A stretch of DNA of 6,988 nt from Thermoproteota archaeon (GCA_027491845.1 JAOZGF010000026.1:1-6988); one strand, 5' to 3'. Numbered from the stretch's first letter, positions 1-6,193 are shown. Notes: generated by a model from the letters alone, not told the origin. Numbers and translations: made by a program.

Positions 1-1416
1 GAAAAAATCCTTGTTCAGGTAAGGGGAATATATTCAACCGCCTTAACTAGGCTGTTCATAGATGAAGGATACGAAATCGCTAATCCATCGGAAAAAATCA
101 GGGACAGGTTTAAAATAGAAAGCTTAAACGCCCAACCACATATTTACGTAAACTGTAAACCAGACTTGCAGGGGATAGAGATAATAGGGAAGCCTTCCCT
201 CATAGACGGGGTCGTTTCACTCCTTCATGAAAAACTAATTGACTCGATAAGCTGGAGGAAGGTCGCTGTAACGCCTGAAATCTACATTGGAGTAATTGAA
301 CACATGGATTCAGAAGGGATAACAGTTGACCTGGGAAACAAGAAGGGTTACTTAACAAGGAAGCTGCCGATAAAAATCAAAGAAAGAGTTCTGGTTCAAA
401 CAAAAAATGAAACGAACTCCAAACACCTACTGTTAACCGACAAGGTTACATTGCAGGATGTCAGCCTATCAATAACAAGGAAAAAAGGCTTCAACCCGAA
501 AAATAAGGGGGCGTTAACAACGCAAACAAGCAAATGCCTGATAAACGTGCCCCCAAACTGGTTAATCGCCATGAAGTCCAAGTGGAAACGGGAAAAAACA
601 GAGTATTTAAGGAGGCAGTTGAAAAGGCTGGGTGAAAAAGCGTTGGAAATCGAGAAAAAAATGAGGGAGGGAGGACCCCCAGGAAAAATAATGGATTCCT
701 ATGAAATAGCTGAAATAGAGTTCCCTCATAACTCAAAGAAAATTCTTGACAGTCTCAGAGAGACAGTAGCTCCAACAATTAAAGGACACCACTTTTACAA
801 GGCCTGCGGCAAACCATTTTCATCTGCCGTTGAAATGGCTGAAAACCTGATGGGCAAGAAACCCCTGAACCAAATCTTAAATGCATTCGAAAAAACAGTT
901 AAACCCTTTCTTCCAGCCGAAGGAGACGTCCTTGAAATCGAACATGTCAAGTTAAACGGCAAACTCATAAGGTTAGGCCGAGCCCTGATCAAGGGATATA
1001 AGGCTAATAAGGGAGTTTTAAAGCTTTACAGGGAAATGAAAAGCGGAGGCGTTTATGACGGCTTAAAGATAAGGAAGGAGGCTGGAGACTACTCCGTTAG
1101 CCATATAAAGGTGAACGAGTGGTTTTACGTAACAACCTATTACTCAAGCAATGGGAAGGAAAAGGGCAAGTACATAAACATTAACACGCCTGTTGAACTA
1201 TACCCCAAAAAAATAAGGTATGTGGACTTGGAGGTTGACATTTGCATGCTGCCTAACGGGGAAGTCAGGGTAATGGATCTCGACAAGCTGGAAGAAGCCT
1301 TGGGTAAGGGATTCATTAGTTTGTTCCTCAAGAGAAAAATTGAAAACAAGGTCAACCTGCTTGTTAAGACACTTGAAGAAGACGGGGTTGAGAACGTTTT
1401 TGAACAGGAATTTTGA
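1..1416 (+). CDS. FAU-1 type archaeal ribonuclease / RNA-binding protein (5' end cut by window edge)
   Basis: The reading frame is open from base 1, so the gene begins upstream; the internal TTG at 166 is not the real start. The first residues (VRGIYSTALTRLF, then NPSEKIRDRF) match the FAU-1 N-terminus. 471 residues are visible, near the family length of about 470, so only a few are probably missing. Visible residues 91-160 look like the RNase E/G-type S1 RNA-binding region. A GHHFYK motif lies at 262-267. From about 350 (YDGL, later YININTPVE and YVDLEVD) follows a DUF402 barrel domain. Family knowledge: Pyrococcus FAU-1 binds AU-rich RNA and is reported to act as a ribonuclease in 5S rRNA maturation; it is cytoplasmic. 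The 3' end overlaps the phosphatase gene on the same strand, suggesting co-transcription. No truncation or frameshift is visible in the part present. Confidence 0.9.
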   Translation, partial: EKILVQVRGIYSTALTRLFIDEGYEIANPSEKIRDRFKIESLNAQPHIYVNCKPDLQGIEIIGKPSLIDGVVSLLHEKLIDSISWRKVAVTPEIYIGVIEHMDSEGITVDLGNKKGYLTRKLPIKIKERVLVQTKNETNSKHLLLTDKVTLQDVSLSITRKKGFNPKNKGALTTQTSKCLINVPPNWLIAMKSKWKREKTEYLRRQLKRLGEKALEIEKKMREGGPPGKIMDSYEIAEIEFPHNSKKILDSLRETVAPTIKGHHFYKACGKPFSSAVEMAENLMGKKPLNQILNAFEKTVKPFLPAEGDVLEIEHVKLNGKLIRLGRALIKGYKANKGVLKLYREMKSGGVYDGLKIRKEAGDYSVSHIKVNEWFYVTTYYSSNGKEKGKYININTPVELYPKKIRYVDLEVDICMLPNGEVRVMDLDKLEEALGKGFISLFLKRKIENKVNLLVKTLEEDGVENVFEQEF

Positions 1417-2095
1417 AGTAGTTGTCGCGGACATAGACGGAACCATCACGGATGAAAAAAGGTTACTGGACTTGAACGCCGTGAAGATTATAAGGGAACT
1501 TGAAAAAAAATTAATTAAGGTTTGCCTAGCTACAGGAAACGCTTTACCATTGGCAATAGGGATTTCAGGATACATAGGGGCTTCAGGACCTGTAATCGGT
1601 GAATCAGGAGGAGCTATATGGTACAGAAACCAATTACATGTTTTAAGCGACATAAACAAGTGTAGGAAAGCCCTAACTATTCTAAAAGAGAAACTGGGTG
1701 AAAAGGTAAGGGAGAAACCAGGAAACGTTTTCAGGGTCGCTGACCTTGCGCTTGAAAGGAACATTGAGATCAGAGTTATAAGGGATAACTTGATAAGGGA
1801 AGTGAAGGCCTTAGATAGCAAGTACGCCTACCATTTAATATGTAAGGGTGTGGATAAGGGAATCGGGTTAAAAAAAGCCATGGAACTGGCAGGCATACCC
1901 CTAGAGAAAGTCGTCGTTATAGGAGACTCTGAATTAGACATCGATATGTTCAGGGTTTCAGGATACTCAATTTCACTGGCAAACTCCCCTAAAAAGGTGA
2001 AGGAAGCTTCTGATTACACCACCATGAAACCATACGGTGAAGGCTTTTGTGAGGCCATAAAACATGTTTTCTCGCTCCTAAACAATAAACGTTAA
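1400..2095 (+). CDS. Archaeal phosphoglycolate phosphatase (HAD superfamily, Cof-like cap)
   Basis: Hydrolyses 2-phosphoglycolate to glycolate, a metabolite-repair reaction in archaea such as Thermoplasma (TA0175 family). All four HAD motifs are present, counting from the TTG at 1400: motif I DIDGT (D11 nucleophile, D13 acid/base), motif II in the CLATGN stretch (Thr), motif III K153 in GVDKG, and motif IV GDSELDIDMF (D176, D180). The region between motifs II and III is the C2-type cap. With this start the protein has 231 residues, typical for the family, and motif I sits about ten residues from the N-terminus as expected. No ATG or GTG is available; TTG codons at 1340 and 1388 are alternatives, but 1400 gives the best family length and has a weak GGTTGAG element seven bases upstream. 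It overlaps the FAU-1 gene by 17 bp, so translation is probably coupled. A sugar-phosphate substrate cannot be excluded by sequence. Confidence 0.86.
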   Translation: MNRNFEVVVADIDGTITDEKRLLDLNAVKIIRELEKKLIKVCLATGNALPLAIGISGYIGASGPVIGESGGAIWYRNQLHVLSDINKCRKALTILKEKLGEKVREKPGNVFRVADLALERNIEIRVIRDNLIREVKALDSKYAYHLICKGVDKGIGLKKAMELAGIPLEKVVVIGDSELDIDMFRVSGYSISLANSPKKVKEASDYTTMKPYGEGFCEAIKHVFSLLNNKR

Positions 2096-2099
2096 ATAG
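2092..2099 (+). promoter_or_regulatory. Candidate TATA box for the Cys-rich protein gene
   Basis: TTAAATAG begins inside the phosphatase stop region. An archaeal start site about 25 bases downstream would fall near 2122-2125, giving a short leader that includes the hairpin and GGTGA site before the start codon. No transcript data are available. The gene could instead be co-transcribed with the two genes upstream, whose stop is only 52 bp away. Confidence 0.35.
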
Positions 2100-2124
2100 T
2101 AGGATTAAGAACTACATACTTGGC

Positions 2125-2140
2125 TCACCTTCCCTGGTGA
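2125..2140 (+). promoter_or_regulatory. Hairpin covering the Shine-Dalgarno site of the Cys-rich protein
   Basis: TCACC (2125-2129) and GGTGA (2136-2140) form a perfect 5-bp inverted repeat around a six-base loop. The 3' arm, with T2141, is GGTGAT, a strong archaeal ribosome-binding site seven bases before the ATG at 2148. In the folded form the site would be paired. The spacing also decides the start: the ATG at 2142 is only one base from GGTGA. Confidence 0.4.
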
Positions 2141-2147
2141 TATGATA

Positions 2148-2486
2148 ATGAAAAGCGAAAAACAGGTGAGCATGGATCTTTGCACGCCGACATGCAAATA
2201 CTTCCGCTGCAGCAAAAGGGCCATGAAGATAACTGAAAAGAGAGGGTCACGGGTGATCAGGGTGGAGTGCAGTTGGGCCATGGAGAAATGCATCGGGTCA
2301 GAGTGTAAGTTCGCCTATTGCGTGAAAAGGGCGATGCTACCTAACAACAAGTGCAGGTTGAAAAGAAAAGTAGAAGTTAAAAGCGGGCTTGAACTTGAAA
2401 AAGAAGTTGTGCAAGAGGAAGAGATGATTAGAACCCAGCTGAAAAAACTGGGTAAGCACTATAGGGAATGGGAAAAACTCATGTAA
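2148..2486 (+). CDS. Small Cys-rich protein with duplicated Cys motif and helical C-terminus, function unknown
   Basis: I do not recognise this family. The 112-residue protein (start at ATG 2148, chosen for spacing from GGTGAT; ATG 2142 would add two residues) has eight cysteines at 12, 16, 21, 41, 48, 53, 58 and 69. They fall into two units: C-x3-C-K-Y-F-R-C-S-K-R-A-M at 12-26 and C-x4-C-K-F-A-Y-C-V-K-R-A-M at 48-63, each followed by one more cysteine. Two four-Cys sites, for zinc or Fe-S clusters, are the obvious reading, but this is inference. Basic residues surround both units, compatible with nucleic-acid binding. Residues from about 75 to the end are Lys/Glu-rich without proline and look like a long amphipathic helix or coiled coil. 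There is no signal peptide or membrane segment. It lies 52 bp after the phosphatase stop and converges on thrS. Confidence 0.8.
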   Translation: MKSEKQVSMDLCTPTCKYFRCSKRAMKITEKRGSRVIRVECSWAMEKCIGSECKFAYCVKRAMLPNNKCRLKRKVEVKSGLELEKEVVQEEEMIRTQLKKLGKHYREWEKLM

Positions 2487-2509
2487 ATATAAAAGTTAAG
2501 TTACAGGTT
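2487..2509. terminator. Convergent intergenic gap, probably with termination signals for both strands
   Basis: Only 23 bp separate the stop codon of the Cys-rich gene from that of thrS. On the minus strand, downstream of thrS, the sequence is T-rich (AACTTTTATATTT), compatible with archaeal U-tract termination that would run into the other gene's 3' end. On the plus strand the nearest T-run (GGTTTTAGG, about 2506-2514) already lies at the end of thrS. No clear hairpin is present, so the exact sites are uncertain. Confidence 0.3.
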
Positions 2510-4351
2510 TTAGGGGTTATAAACAGGTCTTTTCGAAAGGAATATAGGCATAGTCATTTCTCTCCTTGGATATCCATTCAATTCTTTTTCAATCAACCGA
2601 GTGAACTCTTCAACGGAAAACTCGGCTGTCCTGTTTTCCTTTCGCATTCTAACGCTTAAAATGTTTTTCTTGAGTTCTTTTTCCCCTAGGACGATTATGT
2701 AGGGAATCCATTCCCTTTCAGCCCTCATAACCTTGTAATTAAGTGTCTCATCTGAATCATCCACGTCAACCCTGATCCCCTGACCCTTCAGTTTCTCGGC
2801 TACCTCAAGCGCTTTATTCAGGTAGGTGCTTGCAACTGGAATAACCCTGACTTGTATGGGGGCTAGCCAAGTTGGAAGTGCTGGTTTCTCTCCCTTCCTC
2901 TTCATTTTAACTGCAGTGTCGAAAACCGTGTAAAGATATCTTTCTACTGAGCCTATTAAAGCAGTGTGAATTATCACTGGGTACTTCTTTAATCCATCCC
3001 TGTCTACGAACTGTATCCCAAACCTCTTCGCATTACCTATGTCGATCTGGAAAGTGCCTATTTCCCTAGGCCTGTTCAGTTGATCTATTATGTTGTATTC
3101 AACGTTTATGACCCAGTAATAAATTCCGTCAGGGACAAGGTTTATGAGAACAGGTTTACCTTCTAGTTCCACAAGTTTGCCGATGAAACTTTTCCTTTCA
3201 CTGTAAAACTTCTCGGAGACATTATAAATAGAGACGTAGTCCCTTCCCAGCTTCCTTATTTCCTCATATATTTTTGAATGTACTTTCAGCGCTTCCTTTT
3301 CAGCATGACTTAAATCCCTACATAGGATGTGGAGGTCAGGCATGTGAAGCTTCCTTGTCCTGAAACAAAGCAGGAGTTCTCCGCTTTGTTCAAGCCTGTA
3401 ACTATCTGCAACCTCAAAAACAGCTAACGGAAGATTCCTATAGCTTATGTTCCAGTCCTTTAACATGGAAAACTGCTGATGGCATGCTGCATACCTTAAA
3501 ACAAGGTTTTTCTTCTCTGATTTTAAGGAATAAAGCCTTGAACCAAAGAGTTTGGCGTGTTCCTTAACGGATGGAACCGATAAATCAAACATGTTTGTTC
3601 CCTTAACGTTGAACAATGAGTAACCCAGGCTGAGGGCTACTTTCTCTGAATACATTCCCACTAGGTCGAACATTATTGATGCCTCAGGACCATATCTCAT
3701 GTGTCCAAGGTCGGAGTATGACTCCCATTCAATTCCGTATTTCCTGCATATTTTCAAGAACTCTGGGGTTGATTTTGTTTCACCTGAAGACTTCAACGCT
3801 TCCCTTTCAACAAGGCACTTGAAATCATGTTCTTCCGGCTTAAAAACGTATTCTTCAACGTTTACCTCTTCTCCTGAAGGGGTCAAAACAAATTTTTTTG
3901 TTTTTATCCTGATTTCTTCCTTCTTTTCCTCCTCCACGATAACTTGACGTGAAAGTTCAGAGAGAGGATGTCCCTTACACTTTATGTTGAACTCTTTGTA
4001 CCAACCGAATGGGGCCCTTGTAACCCTGTAACCTTGAGCACTTAATTTTTCCTCCAACTCCTTAAGTATGATGAGGGCATAAGAGGGAGAGGAAGGAGTG
4101 GGGGTTAAGTGCACCCAGGGATAAAGAACGAGATTTCTGGAGCCAACTTTCCCTGACAAGTCACTTATTTCCTGTAAAGCCCTTTCAATTAAGACTTCTT
4201 TTTTGTCTTCATCGGTCTCCTCAACTGCAATGAACAAGACAAGGCACTCCTCAATCCTTTTTCTCTCTTTAACAATGGGTTCAGCCTCCTTAACCGCCTT
4301 TTTAACAGGGGAAAACTCAAAAAAATCCGAGTGAATAGATAAGATCTTCAA
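2510..4351 (-). CDS. thrS: Threonyl-tRNA synthetase, archaeal type with N-terminal editing domain
   Basis: Cytoplasmic class II synthetase charging tRNA-Thr, 613 residues. Residues 1-140 form the archaeal DTD-like editing domain that removes mis-attached serine; the pocket residues known from Pyrococcus are recognisable as H81 (WVHLTP), Y118-K119 and E132 (HPLSE). The catalytic core follows, with SYRLE at 317-321 as the motif 2 start and motif 3 around R471 (SVERYL). The three zinc ligands that select threonine are visible: C290 (YAACHQQ), H341 (MPDLHILC) and H462 (VIIHTALIGS). The anticodon-binding domain runs from about 492 to the end. Start is TTG at 4351, backed by GGAGGT seven bases upstream and by the expected N-terminus MKILSIHSD. 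The domain set is complete and no defect is visible. It lies downstream of memo on the same strand but with a 184-bp gap, so it probably has its own promoter. Confidence 0.96.
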   Translation of the reverse strand: MKILSIHSDFFEFSPVKKAVKEAEPIVKERKRIEECLVLFIAVEETDEDKKEVLIERALQEISDLSGKVGSRNLVLYPWVHLTPTPSSPSYALIILKELEEKLSAQGYRVTRAPFGWYKEFNIKCKGHPLSELSRQVIVEEEKKEEIRIKTKKFVLTPSGEEVNVEEYVFKPEEHDFKCLVEREALKSSGETKSTPEFLKICRKYGIEWESYSDLGHMRYGPEASIMFDLVGMYSEKVALSLGYSLFNVKGTNMFDLSVPSVKEHAKLFGSRLYSLKSEKKNLVLRYAACHQQFSMLKDWNISYRNLPLAVFEVADSYRLEQSGELLLCFRTRKLHMPDLHILCRDLSHAEKEALKVHSKIYEEIRKLGRDYVSIYNVSEKFYSERKSFIGKLVELEGKPVLINLVPDGIYYWVINVEYNIIDQLNRPREIGTFQIDIGNAKRFGIQFVDRDGLKKYPVIIHTALIGSVERYLYTVFDTAVKMKRKGEKPALPTWLAPIQVRVIPVASTYLNKALEVAEKLKGQGIRVDVDDSDETLNYKVMRAEREWIPYIIVLGEKELKKNILSVRMRKENRTAEFSVEEFTRLIEKELNGYPRREMTMPIFLSKRPVYNP

Positions 4352-4358
4352 TTACTTA

Positions 4359-4364
4359 ACCTCC
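4359..4364 (-). promoter_or_regulatory. Ribosome-binding site of thrS (fixes a TTG start)
   Basis: On the minus strand GGAGGT is followed by seven bases (TAAGTAA) and then TTG. This near-consensus archaeal Shine-Dalgarno site justifies the non-ATG start, which also gives the conserved N-terminus of the editing domain. Confidence 0.75.
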
Positions 4365-4368
4365 GCCG

Positions 4369-4409
4369 AAAAAAGTTTGCTTGGTGTTTTGATTCCATGA
4401 AAACACTAA
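4369..4409 (-). promoter_or_regulatory. thrS leader inverted repeat followed by U6: possible attenuator or operator
   Basis: Seven-base perfect arms (plus strand GTGTTTT at 4384-4390 and AAAACAC at 4400-4406, nine-base spacer) can extend by two pairs past one mismatch. In the thrS transcript this would be a hairpin 18 nt before the ribosome-binding site. Six bases after its 3' arm comes a run of six U (4374 to 4369). Hairpin plus U-run before the start codon resembles a leader terminator. In archaea the U-run is the main termination signal, and six U is short. As DNA it could instead be an operator for a dimeric repressor. Confidence 0.35.
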
Positions 4410-4464
4410 TTTCCTTCACGTTTTCCTTTTTTTAGCTTACACTCATTCTCCCAATCATGCCCAT

Positions 4465-4472
4465 GTTTTAAG
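4465..4472 (-). promoter_or_regulatory. Candidate TATA box for thrS
   Basis: CTTAAAAC on the minus strand, preceded by an A-rich stretch. Transcription from about 25 bases downstream (near 4440) would give a leader of roughly 90 nt containing the inverted repeat and U-run. An alternative A-rich box at 4424-4436 would give a leader lacking the distal hairpin arm. The remaining part of the 184-bp gap, 4473-4535, holds only a 6-bp inverted repeat (AAAGCT/AGCTTT, 4508-4529) just after the memo stop. Confidence 0.3.
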
Positions 4473-4535
4473 TTTTTTGTTTCTAGACACAACCTTCATT
4501 GCCTTGGAAAGCTTTTAAACATGAGCTTTGAATCA

Positions 4536-5378
4536 TTAAACAGTGACTTTTAAGCTGCCGTATCCAACCACAGAGGATCTGTCGCCTGTAACGTCCCCGC
4601 TGGTGGCGTATTTTAGGAGCTGTGCTTTTTTTGCACCTAATTCTTTAGATGCGAAGACAGCTGCAGAAACAGGGCCATACCCACACATTGTTATTCCGTG
4701 TTCTAAAACTGTTCTTTGAAGTTTTTCCTCGTTTAAAGCAAGTATACAGTCTATTGCTTTTTTATCTAGTTCCAAGGCTTCTTCATGTGGGACGTAATGG
4801 GAGAAATCTGTTGTGGCTATCACAACTGCGTTTTTCCCCTTAATTGACTCTGCCACAGCCCTCCCAACAATCCTGCTTGCATTCAAGTTCTGCCACATCA
4901 TGGTTATAGGGACGAACTTGAAATTTTTGCCATAGAGAAATTGCAGGAATGGGAGTTGAATTTCAATGGAGTGCTCGCTTTCATGCCCTCTCAAGTCCTC
5001 TCTTATCATGTCGTTTTTAGACTCAATTTTCTCTGCGATTTCACCGTCTATATCCACGGTTCCAAGTGGAGTTTCCCATGTCCCTCTTACCATTATGGAC
5101 ACGCCTGAACCAATCCCTGTATGATTCGGACCAATTATCACGAAGGTGTCTGGTTTCCCGTCTTCCGCTAGGGCATAGTAAGAGTAAGCTGCAACAGGGC
5201 CAGAATAAACATAGCCAGCATGTGGAACTATAATTGAAACTATTTTCCTTTTACCGTCTTTAACCCTAGGAATCTTCCTTGGACCAATTGGATGAAGGAA
5301 ACAATTTTTAATTTGCTCTAACAATGAATCCTCAGTGCCAGCATACCATGAACCTGCCAAGATAGATTTCCTAAACAA
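4536..5378 (-). CDS. MEMO1 family protein (AmmeMemoRadiSam system protein B homologue)
   Basis: 280 residues, close to human MEMO1 (297) and archaeal homologues. The fold is that of class III extradiol dioxygenases, but the physiological reaction in archaea is not established. Signature segments occur in order: GSWYAG at 9-14, VPHAGY with H53, GPNHTG with H86, DFSHY with D191 and H194, and MCGYGP with C232. H53, H86 and C232 correspond to the metal ligands H49, H81 and C244 of human MEMO1, so the metal site is intact. No signal peptide is present, so it is cytoplasmic. Start is TTG at 5378 with GAGGG at 5385-5389 six bases upstream. In many prokaryotes memo sits with an AMMECR1-domain gene and a radical SAM gene; neither partner is visible here. 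The next gene on the strand is thrS, 184 bp away. Upstream lies a divergent promoter region shared with the DJ-1-like gene. Confidence 0.92.
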   Translation of the reverse strand: MFRKSILAGSWYAGTEDSLLEQIKNCFLHPIGPRKIPRVKDGKRKIVSIIVPHAGYVYSGPVAAYSYYALAEDGKPDTFVIIGPNHTGIGSGVSIMVRGTWETPLGTVDIDGEIAEKIESKNDMIREDLRGHESEHSIEIQLPFLQFLYGKNFKFVPITMMWQNLNASRIVGRAVAESIKGKNAVVIATTDFSHYVPHEEALELDKKAIDCILALNEEKLQRTVLEHGITMCGYGPVSAAVFASKELGAKKAQLLKYATSGDVTGDRSSVVGYGSLKVTV

Positions 5379-5384
5379 AGAAAA

Positions 5385-5389
5385 CCCTC
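5385..5389 (-). promoter_or_regulatory. Ribosome-binding site of memo (supports TTG start)
   Basis: GAGGG on the minus strand lies six bases before the TTG at 5378. No in-frame ATG occurs near the expected N-terminus, so this site supports the TTG start. Confidence 0.55.
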
Positions 5390-5423
5390 ATCAACAGCCC
5401 TAATAAGCTTAAGGGGTTAAAAA

Positions 5424-5432
5424 CTTATAAAA
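5424..5432. promoter_or_regulatory. Nearly symmetric TATA box in the divergent memo / DJ-1-like promoter region
   Basis: CTTATAAAA on the plus strand reads TTTTATAAG on the minus strand, an excellent archaeal TATA box. On the minus strand it predicts initiation near 5400 and a leader of about 20 nt holding the memo ribosome-binding site. On the plus strand it predicts initiation near 5457 and a leader of about 30 nt before the ATG at 5487. A second plus-strand candidate, CTTAAAAAA at 5442-5450, could serve the DJ-1-like gene instead. Confidence 0.45.
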
Positions 5433-5486
5433 CTAGGCTACCTTAAAAAAGCTTATATTGTGGTAAAAGGAATGGTGGAAAGTGAA

Positions 5487-6134
5487 ATGAAAATTGTTTA
5501 TGTGTCATTCATACTTACACTATTGTTCTTAGGGTGCCTCGGCCAGACGCCCGCCCCAACCCCGACTGTAACGCAACCAACAGTGACGCAGCCTAAAGCC
5601 CCTACTCCAACAGAAACGAGGCATTATAAGGTATTGTTCATAATTTCCTACAGCGACTTTAGAGATGAAGAATACTCTGTCCCCAAGAAATTCTTGGAGG
5701 AAAAAGGGGTCATGGTAGTTGTGGGGAGCAATAAGGAGGGAGTCGCTACAGGGGTTTTTGGTTTAAAGGTAAAAATTGATGTCGCCATCCAGAACGTCCT
5801 TGTTGACGAATACGATGGAATCGTTTTCGTTGGGGGTCCTGGAACTCCTCAAAACCTTTGGGGCAACAGTCACGCGATAAGGAGAGCTAAGGAAGCATAT
5901 GAAAAAGGAAAAGTCTTGGCGGCGATTTGCCTGGCTCCAGGAGTCCTCGCAGAGGCAGGAGTCTTAAAAAACAAGAAAGCAACTATTTTTCACACCGCCA
6001 AAAACAAGTTAATAGATGCAGGAGCCATATACGTCGATAGACCTGTGGTTAGGGAGGGAAAAATAATTACTGCAAGGGGGCCTGATGCTGTAAACCAGTT
6101 CAGCCAAGCCATATTTGAAGCATTAAGCGAGTAA
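5487..6134 (+). CDS. Secreted, lipid-anchored DJ-1/PfpI family protein
   Basis: 215 residues from ATG 5487, chosen because GGTGG lies eight bases upstream and a signal peptide then begins directly; GTG 5460 and ATG 5472 are in frame but would add a polar extension. Residues 1-16 are a hydrophobic signal ending in a lipobox-like LFLGC, with C17 as the lipidation site. A Thr/Pro linker spans 20-45 and contains TVTQP twice. Residues 46-215 are a DJ-1/PfpI flavodoxin-like domain: E62 (FRDEEY) matches the conserved acid, and C148 in AAICLAPG is the elbow nucleophile. The residue after the cysteine is Leu, whereas PfpI proteases have His, so protease activity should not be assumed. The family includes proteases, chaperones, glyoxalases and amidases. 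The catalytic domain would face the cell exterior, tethered by the linker. Substrate is unknown. Confidence 0.86.
   Translation: MKIVYVSFILTLLFLGCLGQTPAPTPTVTQPTVTQPKAPTPTETRHYKVLFIISYSDFRDEEYSVPKKFLEEKGVMVVVGSNKEGVATGVFGLKVKIDVAIQNVLVDEYDGIVFVGGPGTPQNLWGNSHAIRRAKEAYEKGKVLAAICLAPGVLAEAGVLKNKKATIFHTAKNKLIDAGAIYVDRPVVREGKIITARGPDAVNQFSQAIFEALSE
5562..5591 (+). repeat. Tandem 15-bp imperfect repeat encoding PTVTQ twice
   Basis: Two adjacent 15-bp units (5562-5576 and 5577-5591) encode the same five residues in the surface linker. They match at 11 of 15 bases and all four differences are at third codon positions, so the peptide, not the DNA, has been kept. Confidence 0.7.
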
Positions 6135-6153
6135 AAACTTCTTAAAGAAAGTT

Positions 6154-6193
6154 TAGGCCAAGCCTTCCAGTGAAGGATTCTTTCAAGGGGCCT
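6154..6193 (+). other. Stem-loop region downstream of the DJ-1-like gene
   Basis: CCTTC-CAGT-GAAGG (6163-6176) is a perfect 5-bp stem with a tetraloop, followed by a pyrimidine stretch. Outer arms AGGCC (6154-6158) and GGCCT (6189-6193) can pair around it, giving a two-tier fold. It lies 20-60 bases after the DJ-1-like stop codon and before the next promoter, so it may form the 3' end of that transcript. The absence of a long U-run makes a terminator call weak; I see no tRNA or C/D-box features. Confidence 0.3.

Noticed and set aside
166..1416. FAU-1 gene starting at the TTG at 166
   Set aside because: The frame is open back to base 1 and the upstream 55 residues match the conserved N-terminus of the family, so the gene is simply cut by the window edge.
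1198..1821. 207-residue minus-strand open frame opposite FAU-1 and the phosphatase
   Set aside because: It lies opposite two well-supported genes, its Ser/Phe/Leu-rich composition is that of antisense translation, and it has no recognisable motif.
2485..2495. TATA-like AATATAAAAG on the plus strand
   Set aside because: It sits between two convergent genes with no plus-strand gene downstream, so a promoter role is not supported.
2468..2659. Plus-strand frame of 63 residues beginning in the end of the Cys-rich gene
   Set aside because: Mostly antisense to the conserved 3' end of thrS and without a ribosome-binding site.
4441..4464. Short leader peptide on the minus strand upstream of thrS
   Set aside because: The ten-codon frame has no threonine codon and no ribosome-binding site, so it does not resemble a threonine leader peptide.
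4508..4529. AAAGCT/AGCTTT inverted repeat just after memo as a terminator
   Set aside because: The arms are only 6 bp with a 10-base loop and no U-run follows on the memo strand.
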